A stretch of DNA of 64,000 nt from Mycobacterium sp. MBM (GTDB lineage Bacteria; Actinomycetota; Actinomycetes; Mycobacteriales; Mycobacteriaceae): positions 16,773 through 80,772 of the forward strand of contig JAKJHY010000026.1 of the NCBI GenBank assembly GCA_021648845.1, read 5' to 3'. The translations under genes were made by a program, and so were the position numbers. Position 1 is the stretch's first letter; each line of letters starts with the position of its first letter. This document shows, piece after piece, positions 43,819-52,340 of the stretch. Under the pieces are notes generated by a model. It saw only the letters and a list, made by a program, of their open reading frames with translations. It did not search any database and was not told where the DNA came from.

Positions 43819-45939
43819 ATGACCGAACTTGCCGACCTCGCACGGCTGTACGGGGTGGCGACCGAGTTCGTCGATTGGCGAGGTCGCACCGTTCCGGTCC
43901 CGGAGCACACCCTGATCGGGGTGCTGGCGGCGCTCGGCGTGCCGGCGGCCGACGAGACCGAACGCGACGAGGCCGGCCGCAACCATGACCGTGAGCACTG
44001 GGGTTTCACGCTGCCCCCCACGGTCGTGGCGCGCTCGGGCACCGCGTCGTCGTTCTGGGTGCACGTCACCCATGGCGATCCGGTCGGACTGTGGATCCGG
44101 CTGGAGGACGGATCGGTGCGTACCGGGCTGCGGCAGCTCGAAAACAACCGCCCACCCTACGAACTGGATGGCAGGCTGATCGGGGAGGCCACCTTCGAAC
44201 TGCCCGCGGATCTGCCGCCGGGATACCACCGGCTGCACGCCCAGGCCGGCCAGCTCGATATCAGCACCACCCTGATCGTCTCCCCCGCCACGCTGGCCGC
44301 GCCGGCCACCCGGCAGTGGGGCCTGGCCGCCCAGCTATACAGCGTCACTTCCAAAAACTCTTGGGGCACAGGCGATCTCACCGATTTGACCGATCTGGCG
44401 GTCTGGTCGGCGGCCCGATACTGCGCGGGGTTCATCCTGGTGAACCCGCTGCACGCCGCCGCCCCGGTCGCCCCGATGGAACCCTCGCCCTACCTGCCCA
44501 CCTCACGTCGATTCGTCAACCCGCTCTACCTGCGGGTGGAGGCCGTCCCCGAATACGCCCACCTGCGCAAACGCGGGCCGCTTCGCAAGGCCCGCGCCGA
44601 CCTCGCGGCCCGCGCACGCCGCCACGACGGAATCGACCGTGACGCCGCCTGGAAGGTCAAGAGGGCCGCCCTCAAGCAGCTGTACCGGGTCCCGCGTTCG
44701 GCGGGACGCGAGGTGGCCTATGCCGCCTTCCGGGATCGTGAGGGACGCAGCCTCGACGACTTCGCCACCTGGTGCGCGCTGGCCGAGGTGCACGGCTCCG
44801 ACTGGCACCGCTGGCCCGCGCCGCTGACCCATCCGGACGGCCCGGCGGTCGCCGAGTTCGCCGCCGGACATGCCGAGGCCGTGGACTTCCATCGCTGGCT
44901 GCAGTGGTTGCTCGATGACCAGTTGACTGCCGCGCAGGCCACCGCGATACAGGCCGGCATGTCGCTGGGCATCATGCACGACCTGGCGGTCGGGGTGGAC
45001 CCCGACGGCGCCGATGCCTGGGCTCTGCAGGACGTACTGGCACTCGGTGTCAGCGCCGGTGCGCCGCCGGACGAGTACAACCAGCTCGGCCAGAACTGGT
45101 CGCAGCCGCCGTGGCGACCCGATCAGCTGGAGAAGTCCGGGTACGCGCCGTTCCGCGCTCTGGTGCAGGCGGTGCTGCGGCACGCCGGTGGGGTCCGCAT
45201 CGACCACATCATCGGGCTGTTCCGGCTGTGGTGGATACCCGAGGGCGCCGCACCGACCGAGGGCACCTATGTGCGCTATGACCACGACGCGCTGATCGGC
45301 ATCGTGGCGCTGGAGGCGATGCGTGCCGGTGCGGTCGTGGTCGGCGAGGACCTGGGCACCGTCGAGCCGTGGGTGCGTGACTACCTGAGCGCCCGCGGAC
45401 TGTTCGGTACCTCCATCCTGTGGTTCGAGCGGGACCGGGAATGGGGTCAGGCGGACAAGCCGCTGCCCGCCGACCGGTGGCGGGAGGCGTGTCTGTCCTC
45501 GGTGACCACTCATGATCTGCCGCCAACGGCCGGTTATCTGGCCGGTGAGCACATCCGGTTGCGCGAGGAGTTGGGCCTGCTGACGCGGTCGGCCGAGGAG
45601 GAGCTCGCCGCCGACCGGGCCGAGCAGGCGGCGTGGCTGGCGGAGCTGCAGCGGCTCGGGCTCGTCGGCGCGGATCCCGATATCGACGAGATCGTCCGCG
45701 GCCTGTACGCCTACCTGGGCCGGACCCCGTCCAAGCTGCTGGCCTTGGCGCTGCCCGACGCGGTCGGCGATGTGCGGGCCCAGAATCAGCCGGGCACCAC
45801 CGACGAGTATCCGAACTGGCGGGTACCGCTGGCCGGACCGGACGGCCGACGGCTGGGTATCGAGGACATCTTCGGCGACCCTCGGGCCAACGCACTGGCG
45901 CAAGTAATGAAAACCCAGGTACGGACGATGGAAACGTGA
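43819..45939 (+). CDS. malQ: 4-alpha-glucanotransferase (amylomaltase)
   Basis: A GH77 enzyme of 706 residues that transfers maltodextrin segments, acting in glycogen and maltodextrin metabolism. Catalytic residues are the nucleophile D462 (VRIDHIIGLFRLWWIP), acid/base E510 (VGEDLGTVEPWV) and D566 (TTHDLPPTAGY). The N-terminal 140 residues are the beta-rich domain found in long actinobacterial MalQ (Rv1781c). The ATG at 43819 is chosen because the longer ORF reading overlaps the divergent MFS gene. Confidence 0.96.
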   Translation: MTELADLARLYGVATEFVDWRGRTVPVPEHTLIGVLAALGVPAADETERDEAGRNHDREHWGFTLPPTVVARSGTASSFWVHVTHGDPVGLWIRLEDGSVRTGLRQLENNRPPYELDGRLIGEATFELPADLPPGYHRLHAQAGQLDISTTLIVSPATLAAPATRQWGLAAQLYSVTSKNSWGTGDLTDLTDLAVWSAARYCAGFILVNPLHAAAPVAPMEPSPYLPTSRRFVNPLYLRVEAVPEYAHLRKRGPLRKARADLAARARRHDGIDRDAAWKVKRAALKQLYRVPRSAGREVAYAAFRDREGRSLDDFATWCALAEVHGSDWHRWPAPLTHPDGPAVAEFAAGHAEAVDFHRWLQWLLDDQLTAAQATAIQAGMSLGIMHDLAVGVDPDGADAWALQDVLALGVSAGAPPDEYNQLGQNWSQPPWRPDQLEKSGYAPFRALVQAVLRHAGGVRIDHIIGLFRLWWIPEGAAPTEGTYVRYDHDALIGIVALEAMRAGAVVVGEDLGTVEPWVRDYLSARGLFGTSILWFERDREWGQADKPLPADRWREACLSSVTTHDLPPTAGYLAGEHIRLREELGLLTRSAEEELAADRAEQAAWLAELQRLGLVGADPDIDEIVRGLYAYLGRTPSKLLALALPDAVGDVRAQNQPGTTDEYPNWRVPLAGPDGRRLGIEDIFGDPRANALAQVMKTQVRTMET

Positions 45940-46003
45940 CTGGAGTTTCTACAGGTGTGGTTCTGCGATATGTTCGCACCGCACCGCAACACCCGGAGGG
46001 CAT

Positions 46004-46444
46004 GTGAACAAGAAACTGATCGCCTTGGGGCTCGGCACCAGCGCCGCAGCACTGGCGGGACTGATCACTGCCGGCACCGCCAGCTCGGATCCGGCTGCGG
46101 AGAGCCCGTACAACGTCGTCGGCGAACCCTACGGCCGCGCGGTTCAGATTCTGGCCGGCGCCGGTATGAAGGCCACCTTCGGCGGCGCCGTGGGCAGCGA
46201 TATGCAGCAGAGCCTGTGCGTCGTGGAGAAGCAGAAGTTCACCAGCAACGGGCGCGTACAGCTGATGCTGAACTGCACCCAGGCGGCCTTCGACGAGGCC
46301 GGCCTGAACCGGTCGAGCGGTTCCGGTCCCGGCGGGCGCACCATCGGCGCCAACGGCATCACCACCGTGACACCCACCCCGGTCCCCGGGCCGGGTGCAG
46401 GGGTTCCGACCTCGCCCGCACCTGTGCCTCCGCCGGCGGGCTGA
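46004..46444 (+). CDS. Secreted PASTA-like small protein
   Basis: A 146-residue exported protein. The signal peptide spans about residues 1-27 (LIALGLGTSAAALAGLITAG), followed by a single PASTA-like fold (YNVVGEPYGRAVQILAGAGM, then QSLCVVEKQKF, with Cys residues likely paired with LNCT) and a Pro-rich tail. Start GTG 46004 has GGAGG 4 nt upstream. It lies 22 bp before the kinase gene on the same strand, so it may serve as a peptidoglycan or substrate sensor for that pathway, an inference from position. Confidence 0.8.
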   Translation: MNKKLIALGLGTSAAALAGLITAGTASSDPAAESPYNVVGEPYGRAVQILAGAGMKATFGGAVGSDMQQSLCVVEKQKFTSNGRVQLMLNCTQAAFDEAGLNRSSGSGPGGRTIGANGITTVTPTPVPGPGAGVPTSPAPVPPPAG

Positions 46445-46466
46445 GTCCGCCGTCTAATATTCGCCC

Positions 46467-47858
46467 ATGCCATTGGCGGTTGGAGCGAACTTTGCCGGGT
46501 ACACCGTTGTCCGGTGCCTGGGCACCGGCGGGATGGGTGAGGTCTACCTCGCCCAGCACCCTCGCCTTCCCCGCCAGGATGCGCTGAAGGTTCTGCGCGC
46601 CGGGGTCTCGGCCGATGACGAGTACCGGCAGCGGTTCGAACGCGAAGCCGATATCGCGGCGACGCTGTGGCATCCGCATATCGTCGGCGTGCACGATCGC
46701 GGCGAGCACGACGGCCAACTGTGGATCGCGATGGACTACGTGCCGGGCACCGACACCGCGCGGTTCATGCGCGAGCACCATCCGCACGGGCTGCCCGCGA
46801 CCTACGTCCAGGAAATCGTCACCGCGGTGGCCGATGCGCTCGACTACGCGCATCAACGCGGTCTGCTGCACCGCGACGTCAAGCCGGCCAACATCCTGCT
46901 GTCCGACACGCAGGCCGCCGATCGCCGGATCCTGCTGGCCGACTTCGGCATTGCCCGGTGGTCCGATGATGTCAGCGGACTCACCGCAACCAACATGACG
47001 GTGGGCACGGTGTCCTACGCCGCACCCGAACAGCTGATGGGGAACGCCGTGGACGGGCGCGCCGACCAATATGCGCTGGCCGCCACCGCCTACGAGCTGC
47101 TCACCGGCCGGCCGCCGTTCCACAACTCCAACCCGGCGGTCGTCATCAGTCAGCACCTTTCCGCGCTCCCCCCGGCCATCGGGGACCGCCGCCCCGAGCT
47201 GGCCCACCTGGACGCGGTCTTCGCCAAGGCGCTGGCCAAGGATCCCGCCGACCGGTTCGAACGGTGCGCCGACTTCGCGCGGGCACTCGGCCATCAACTA
47301 GAGGGCGACACCCTCGGTATGACCCAGGCCGCCACGGTCGCGTCGCCGGCCGCACCGCCCAAACCGCGCGCGCTGTTGATCGTCGCCTCGGTTCTCGCCG
47401 TGTTGTTGTGTGCCGCCGTCGGCGCGGCGGTGTTCGAGCTCAACCGCGCCGACGAGGAGCGCCCGAGCGCTACCCCGACCTCGTCATCGGCCGCCCCGGC
47501 GACCACCACGCCACCGGCAACCACCACGTCAGTGACATCAGCGACATCAGCCACGTCCACGACGGCGGCGACGGCCGCGACGGCGCCAGTGGTCATCGGG
47601 GCGGACTGCCTGCCGGTGGGCAGCACCGCGACGACGGCCGACGGGGCTGCTGCCTACTGCGCGACGCTACAGGACACCAATGCCACCATTTGGTCGCTGA
47701 CGCCGGGCGCGGTGCCTATCCCGACGGTGACCACCGATCCCACCGAGGACCCGCTACCGGTTGCCGAGGAATCGCCGGTGCGGGTGTGCATGCAGCAGAC
47801 CGGGCAGACCCGCCGGGAGTGCCGCGAGCAGATCCTGCAGAGCAACGGGTTGCCGTGA
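46467..47858 (+). CDS. Transmembrane Ser/Thr protein kinase (PknF-like)
   Basis: A 463-residue Hanks-type kinase. Glycine loop 19-26 (GTGGMGEV), ATP lysine K41, catalytic loop HRDVKPAN with D137, DFG at 159-161 and activation-loop threonines in TATNMTVGT are all intact. One membrane helix at 302-324 leads to a Thr/Ser-rich stalk and a small outside domain with four cysteines (ADCLP, AYCAT, RVCMQ, RRECRE). It resembles PknF or PknI in layout but the sensor domain is its own. It follows the PASTA-like gene. Confidence 0.93.
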   Translation: MPLAVGANFAGYTVVRCLGTGGMGEVYLAQHPRLPRQDALKVLRAGVSADDEYRQRFEREADIAATLWHPHIVGVHDRGEHDGQLWIAMDYVPGTDTARFMREHHPHGLPATYVQEIVTAVADALDYAHQRGLLHRDVKPANILLSDTQAADRRILLADFGIARWSDDVSGLTATNMTVGTVSYAAPEQLMGNAVDGRADQYALAATAYELLTGRPPFHNSNPAVVISQHLSALPPAIGDRRPELAHLDAVFAKALAKDPADRFERCADFARALGHQLEGDTLGMTQAATVASPAAPPKPRALLIVASVLAVLLCAAVGAAVFELNRADEERPSATPTSSSAAPATTTPPATTTSVTSATSATSTTAATAATAPVVIGADCLPVGSTATTADGAAAYCATLQDTNATIWSLTPGAVPIPTVTTDPTEDPLPVAEESPVRVCMQQTGQTRRECREQILQSNGLP

Positions 47859-47859
47859 G

Positions 47860-48330
47860 CTAGCCGCCACGGCCGATCTGCTGCAGCAGTAGATCCAGCA
47901 GTGGCCGTTGGCCTTTGAGCAACTTGTCCCGCGCGTCCACCACACTGAACCAGGCAACGCGGTCCAGCTCCGGGTACTCCCGGAACACGCCGGATCCTCT
48001 GGGCCATTCCATGGTGAAGGTGTTGCTCACCGCGTCCCGGACATCCAGATCGGCCTCGACCGCGAACACCGTGACCATCTTTCCGCTGGGCTGGCGCAGC
48101 GGTTCGAACGCAATCGGCTGGCCGTCCGGCGCACGCAGGCCGACCTCCTCGGCGAACTCCCGGCGCGCCGCCGTCCACGGATCCTCGGTGTCGTCGTACT
48201 CACCTTTGGGGATCGTCCACGCCCCCGCGTCCTTGCGGGCCCAGAACGGACCGCCCGGATGACCGATCAACACCTCCGGAATGCCGTCGATGACGCGGTA
48301 CACCAACAGTCCTGCGCTCAATCGCGGCAT
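47860..48330 (-). CDS. NUDIX hydrolase
   Basis: A 156-residue NUDIX protein of the MutT/AP4A-hydrolase-like branch from ATG 48330. The Nudix box is GEYDDTEDPWTAARREFAEE followed by VGL, with the catalytic glutamates present. AGAWTIPKGEY is typical of diadenosine or NADH-type hydrolases. It converges on the kinase gene with one base between the stops. A longer reading from 48396 is not conserved. Confidence 0.88.
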   Translation of the reverse strand: MPRLSAGLLVYRVIDGIPEVLIGHPGGPFWARKDAGAWTIPKGEYDDTEDPWTAARREFAEEVGLRAPDGQPIAFEPLRQPSGKMVTVFAVEADLDVRDAVSNTFTMEWPRGSGVFREYPELDRVAWFSVVDARDKLLKGQRPLLDLLLQQIGRGG

Positions 48331-48442
48331 ATCGCAGGCTAATCCGGGATGAACGCCCGGTGTCAAGTCTTCGCGCACGACGGAATTTAGTGTCACCTAA
48401 CTCGGTTGAACCCGGCAGAGCAGCGAAAGAAGGCAGTGGGCC

Positions 48443-48730
48443 ATGAGGGCAAGAGGTGTGAGCATCCCGCGCGAACGCGCATACCTGGTTACCGCGCTCG
48501 GAGCGGCGCTGGCCGGTACGTCGATCGCATTGGCCACTCCGGCGGACGCCGCCCCGGAAGGCCCGGACCGGGGTCAGGACACCGTCGTCGAGCAGGCCGG
48601 CGAGCCGGCCATCGTCGATGTGGGCCGGCTGGGCGCCGCCCCGATGGCGCGGTCCCGGGTGGCCGGTGTGCCGCCGGGACTGGCACCGTTGCGGCCCGGC
48701 CAGACATGGATCTTCCTGGGCGGCGGCTGA
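48443..48730 (+). CDS. Small secreted protein of unknown function
   Basis: A 95-residue protein with a Sec signal (about residues 1-36, YLVTALGAALAGTSIALATP before ADAAPEGP). The mature part is about 58 residues, rich in Gly, Pro and Ala, ending QTWIFLGGG. No family recognised. It lies just upstream of the GDSL-type hydrolase, with 66 bp to its preferred start. Confidence 0.6.
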   Translation: MRARGVSIPRERAYLVTALGAALAGTSIALATPADAAPEGPDRGQDTVVEQAGEPAIVDVGRLGAAPMARSRVAGVPPGLAPLRPGQTWIFLGGG

Positions 48731-48796
48731 CGACACGGTGTGTCCGTCGCCACAGCGCCCGGCACGGATCCCGTTGAGCCCATTACAGTCTGCACC

Positions 48797-49594
48797 GTGG
48801 CCGAACACCGGTACCGCAGATATGTCGCCGTCGGCGACAGCCAGACCGAAGGCCTCTGGGACGTCGATGATTCCGGAGCCCTGATCGGCTTCGCCGATCG
48901 CCTGGCCAGGATGATCGACCTGCACTCCCCCGGTCTGCGGTACGCCAACCTTGCTGTCAGGGGCAAGCGGGTTCGCGATGTGCTCGATGAACAGCTGCCC
49001 CAAGCCTTGTCGATGCAACCAGATCTGATCACGGTGTGCGTCGGAATGAACGACGTCACCCGCCCCGGCCGCAAGTTCGGCGCCGCTCTCGCCGATCTCG
49101 ACGAGTTGCACCGGCGGCTGGCCGCGTGCGGCGCGACTGTGGTCACCACCACGTTCCCCGACATCACCCGCATCCTGCCCGCCGGTCGGCTGCTGGTTGC
49201 CCGGGTACTGCAGATCAACGAGGTGATCCGGGCCGCGGCGGCAGATCACGACTTCCGGCTCGTCGATCTCTACCACGCGGACTCCATGACCGACCCGGAG
49301 ATCTGGAGCCCCGACCGTGTACACGGCTCCCGCACCGGCCACCTGCTGTTCGCCGCGGCGGCCGCCGAAGCGCTGGGTTTGCCTGGCAGCAACCACGACT
49401 GGGCGTCACCGCGTGCCGGCGTGCCTGCGGAGCAGCCCTTGCGGTCGCGGGTCTACTCGCAGCTGCTGTGGACCCAGAACATGTTCATGCCGTGGATCTG
49501 GCGCCACCTGCGCGGCCGGGGCGCCGGACACGACCGGGTGGCGCGCCACCCGGAGCTGGCACCGGTGTCGGCGCGGCGCTCACAAGCCCAGTAG
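48797..49594 (+). CDS. SGNH/GDSL-family hydrolase
   Basis: A 265-residue esterase-like enzyme of the SGNH family from GTG 48797 (an earlier GTG at 48740 adds 19 residues). Block I is YVAVGDSQTEGLWD (nucleophile Ser), block III VCVGMNDVTRPGRKF, and block V DRVHGSRTGHLL with the catalytic Asp-His pair. No signal peptide. A similar architecture is found in lysophospholipase and TesA-like enzymes; the substrate is open. The C-terminus overlaps the converging DUF732-type gene by 15 bp. Confidence 0.87.
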   Translation: MAEHRYRRYVAVGDSQTEGLWDVDDSGALIGFADRLARMIDLHSPGLRYANLAVRGKRVRDVLDEQLPQALSMQPDLITVCVGMNDVTRPGRKFGAALADLDELHRRLAACGATVVTTTFPDITRILPAGRLLVARVLQINEVIRAAAADHDFRLVDLYHADSMTDPEIWSPDRVHGSRTGHLLFAAAAAEALGLPGSNHDWASPRAGVPAEQPLRSRVYSQLLWTQNMFMPWIWRHLRGRGAGHDRVARHPELAPVSARRSQAQ

Positions 49595-49939
49595 GTCGAT
49601 TCCGAACACCTTGCCGTCACCGATACCGGCCACGGCGGCCGGGCAGAACATCGAGATGGCGATTCCGGTGAACATGGTGGCGGGACCCAGTGGCATACCG
49701 GCGGTATCGGCGACGCGGGCCGCGACGTTGGCGGCGTCCTGACCGGGCTCGGCCAACATCGGGCAGACCGACTGTCCCAGCGCCGCGGTGTCCACCGCGG
49801 TCGGAGCGGTCACGCCGGCCTGGTCGACGGCATTGAGGAAGCTGTCCGTCAGGGAGTCGGCGCCGGCCGGCGCGGCGCCGACGAGCGCGGCGGTCGCCGC
49901 GGTCAGGGTGGACAACAGGCTCATCGAGATACGGCGCAT
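49580..49939 (-). CDS. DUF732-type exported protein
   Basis: A 119-residue mycobacterial exported protein. Signal peptide at about residues 1-28 (SLLSTLTAATAALVGAAPAGA), then the DUF732 core DSLTDSFLNAVDQAGV followed by ALGQSVCPMLAEPGQD and a second Cys in SMFCPAAVAG, forming a likely disulfide. DUF732 proteins are numerous in mycobacteria and of unknown role. Start ATG 49939. Confidence 0.85.
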   Translation of the reverse strand: MRRISMSLLSTLTAATAALVGAAPAGADSLTDSFLNAVDQAGVTAPTAVDTAALGQSVCPMLAEPGQDAANVAARVADTAGMPLGPATMFTGIAISMFCPAAVAGIGDGKVFGIDLLGL

Positions 49940-49959
49940 GGTTGGCGATTCTACGGTGC

Positions 49960-50553
49960 TCACATCCCGGCCCAGCCCGACTCGATCTGGGCGGCGATGT
50001 CGATGATCCGGGCCTGGCGCGCTCCTGGGCTGTCGATCTCGCCCACCACGTGCGCGGCGATGAACCGTTTGATCTCGGCATCGATGCCGGCCAGTACCCG
50101 CAGCGCCTCGGCCCGCAGCGTGCCTGAGGTGACGTGGATGCTGATATCCCGCGGTCCCGGTTTGTCCACGTCGATGATCAGCAGTAGCGGGGCCGCCGCC
50201 CGGGCAGTCGCCTGCAACGCGATTTCGCCGAACACCATGAACCGTGGCCGGTCGATCCGCAGGTCGATCACCATGTTGATCTCCAGCGGGATGCGGATGT
50301 CGAACGTGATGCTCGAGCCGACATGCCGGGTGACCCGGGGCGCCTGGATCCGCACTCGCGCGGTGACCTTGGCGATCCCTCCGGGGCCCTGTCCCATCGG
50401 GCCCATCTCGAATTCCTCGCCGGCGATCGCCCCGATCGCATCCGCGACGCGCTTCTCCGAGACCGCCACCTCGAAGAAGCGGCGGCCGAACTCCTCATAT
50501 CTCAGATACTGCGGCGCGTCGTCGCCGGCAGGCCCGGGGAAAGAACTGTCCAT
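49960..50553 (-). CDS. Conserved mycobacterial protein of unknown function
   Basis: A 197-residue soluble protein starting at ATG 50553 (MDSSFPGP). Residues 45-145 are strongly beta-rich with alternating hydrophobic residues (ITFDIRIPLEINMVIDLRID, then PLLLIIDVDKPGPRDISIHV), like a lipid-binding or START-type barrel, followed by a helix (LRVLAGIDAEIKRFIAAHVV). I do not recognise a named family. It sits 55 bp after the NTF2-like gene on the same strand. Confidence 0.7.
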   Translation of the reverse strand: MDSSFPGPAGDDAPQYLRYEEFGRRFFEVAVSEKRVADAIGAIAGEEFEMGPMGQGPGGIAKVTARVRIQAPRVTRHVGSSITFDIRIPLEINMVIDLRIDRPRFMVFGEIALQATARAAAPLLLIIDVDKPGPRDISIHVTSGTLRAEALRVLAGIDAEIKRFIAAHVVGEIDSPGARQARIIDIAAQIESGWAGM

Positions 50554-50608
50554 GGTGCTTATCACCGTCTCACGACACCGGCTGGATGCATTGCCCCGGC
50601 CGGGCTTT

Positions 50609-51418
50609 CTATGCCTGTTCGGCGAACAAGCGCAGCCGCTGTAACCGGCTGGGCCGCCCCGACACATCGGCGATCAACACGGCCTCGCCGCCGGGCCCGG
50701 TGACGCTGAGGGCGACGTGCGGCCCCGCCACCAGCGTGGTGCGCCTGCGGGCACCGGCCAGCGCCGCGACGAGTTCGGTCGGTTTGAGCCGTTCATCGTC
50801 ACCGGACCTGAGATCGACGGCGCCCAGTGCACGCTTCACCGCGACCTCGTTACCTGCGCACGCATCGTCGATCAGCTGCGCGATCTGACGTTTGCCGCGC
50901 GCACCCGCCCCGGCCACCCCGGACAGGAACCCGGCCGTTCCTGCGATTCCCTGATTGGTGAGCATGGCGCGGGCCAGCTGTAGCGAGGCCGGCAGCGCTA
51001 CGGGCCCGTTGCGGGCGAACCGCCAGGCCATCGCCGGTAGCTCCCAGTACGCCTGCAGCGAGGCGATACGCAGCTCCTCGGCTGGGCCGTGCTCGGGCCC
51101 CGCCACGTCGTAGCGCAGGATCGCCGGGATGTGCATCGTCACGGCGGCACCCATCCGAACGTCGAGCACCAGATCGCGCAGCACCGTGCGGCCATGGACG
51201 ATATCGATGGCGCGGTCGAAGGTGATGTCGCGCGGCCCGATGAAGGTGTCGTAGAACCGCTCGATCGCCGCGCGCCCGATATGAGGGTGAGAACCGACCG
51301 GATCCTCGATCGTGGCGTCGTCGGTGAAGAGTCCGGTCCAGGCGGCCCGGTCGTGCGCCCCGGCGGCCGCCGGCGAACGCTCCACCGTCGCCAGAACCGC
51401 ACTTCGTGTTGTGGACAT
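50609..51418 (-). CDS. NTF2-like (SnoaL/ketosteroid-isomerase fold) protein with C-terminal extension
   Basis: A 269-residue protein. The first 130 residues form an NTF2-like domain (AGAHDRAAWTGLFTDDATIE then DPVGSHPHIG), the fold of ketosteroid isomerase and SnoaL. The remaining part is helical and ends in a short beta region. The catalytic acid of true ketosteroid isomerases cannot be assigned safely. Start ATG 51418. It is divergent from the 118-residue gene and followed by the unknown 197-residue gene. Confidence 0.75.
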   Translation of the reverse strand: MSTTRSAVLATVERSPAAAGAHDRAAWTGLFTDDATIEDPVGSHPHIGRAAIERFYDTFIGPRDITFDRAIDIVHGRTVLRDLVLDVRMGAAVTMHIPAILRYDVAGPEHGPAEELRIASLQAYWELPAMAWRFARNGPVALPASLQLARAMLTNQGIAGTAGFLSGVAGAGARGKRQIAQLIDDACAGNEVAVKRALGAVDLRSGDDERLKPTELVAALAGARRRTTLVAGPHVALSVTGPGGEAVLIADVSGRPSRLQRLRLFAEQA

Positions 51419-51455
51419 ATCCTTGGTTACCACCCCGGTGTGAAGGAGGACGGCG

Positions 51456-51812
51456 ATGAGCCAGAACGGGCCGTTCGGTATCGACCCAGAAGAGTTTGAC
51501 AGGCTCGCCCGCGAGGCCGGCGAAGGCCTGCGCGATGCGCTCGATCGATTCGGGAAGCGCGCGGGATGGTCGACCCTGATCGATCAGTTCACCAGCCAGG
51601 CGCAGCCGGCCCGGCCCGAGACCACCGGTGACACCGGCGACGGGGTGTGGGCGATCTACACGGTCGACGCGGCGGGCGGGGCCCATATCGAAGAGGTCTA
51701 TCCCAGCGAACTGGACGCGCTGCGCGCGAACAAGAACAACACCGACCCGTCCCGGCGCGTTCGTTTCCTGCCCTACGGGATCGCGGTCAGTGTGCTCGAC
51801 GCGCCCGAATAA
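51456..51812 (+). CDS. Conserved small mycobacterial protein of unknown function
   Basis: A 118-residue cytoplasmic protein. GIDPEEFDRLAREAGEGLRD begins a helix, followed by WAIYTVDAAGGAHIEEVYPS and FLPYGIAVSVLDAPE. The C-terminal sequence recurs in actinobacterial small proteins with no assigned role. GGAGG lies 6 nt before the ATG at 51456. No obvious operon partner. Confidence 0.75.
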   Translation: MSQNGPFGIDPEEFDRLAREAGEGLRDALDRFGKRAGWSTLIDQFTSQAQPARPETTGDTGDGVWAIYTVDAAGGAHIEEVYPSELDALRANKNNTDPSRRVRFLPYGIAVSVLDAPE

Positions 51813-51880
51813 CCCCGCGTGAGCGGCTCACGGCACTAAACTCTGCCGCGGTACGGGGAAGACCTGGCAAAGGGTGGGAC

Positions 51881-52285
51881 ATGATTCGTGAACTGGCGGT
51901 TGCTGCGGCGATCGCGGCTGCAACGCTGGCCTCGGCCGTGCCCGCCGCTGCCGATGACGAGTCGGGCCGCTACCCGACCGATGTGCCCGGGATGAACTAT
52001 CACGCCGCGCTCGGCGCCCCATGTGAGAACACCCAGCTGTTCACGTTCGGCCGCGGCCGCGGTGGTCAGGCGATGAAATGCAGCTGGATCCCCAATCAGT
52101 GGCCGCCCGTCTACACCGGCTTCTGGACCATTTCCTATCCACTGCACGGCGTTCAGGAGGTCGGCGCACCGTGCTCGGTGGCCAAGGGCGCCGCGCAGAC
52201 ACCCGATGGCCGCCCGATGCTCTGTCTGGGCGCGCGGGGCTGGCAGCCCGGGGTGCTGACCGGCGACGGCTTCTTCCCGGCCTGA
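51881..52285 (+). CDS. Secreted mycobacterial protein of unknown function
   Basis: A 134-residue exported protein. The signal peptide covers about residues 1-24 (ELAVAAAIAAATLASAVPAA), followed by a Trp-, Cys- and Gly-rich mature part (CENTQLFTFGRG, KCSWIPNQWPPVYTG, GAPCSVAKG, LCLGARGWQPG) with four cysteines that probably form two disulfides. Start ATG 51881. The next gene begins 55 bp later, with an inverted repeat in the gap. Confidence 0.78.
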   Translation: MIRELAVAAAIAAATLASAVPAAADDESGRYPTDVPGMNYHAALGAPCENTQLFTFGRGRGGQAMKCSWIPNQWPPVYTGFWTISYPLHGVQEVGAPCSVAKGAAQTPDGRPMLCLGARGWQPGVLTGDGFFPA

Positions 52286-52302
52286 CCTCCCCCCACAATC
52301 TC

Positions 52303-52333
52303 GACCATACGCATGCCCGCTCAATGTATGGTC
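52303..52333. promoter_or_regulatory. Inverted repeat before the acyl-CoA synthetase gene
   Basis: GACCATAC (52303-52310) pairs perfectly with GTATGGTC (52326-52333) across a 15-bp spacer, ending 7 bp before the fadD-like ATG. No SD is seen before that ATG, so the transcript may be leaderless and the palindrome may act as an operator. Confidence 0.5.
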
Positions 52334-52340
52334 TGATGTC

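Noticed and set aside
43753..44238. N-terminal extension of the MFS ORF into malQ.
   Set aside because: The first membrane helix follows the ATG at 43752; the extension is hydrophilic and antisense to malQ.
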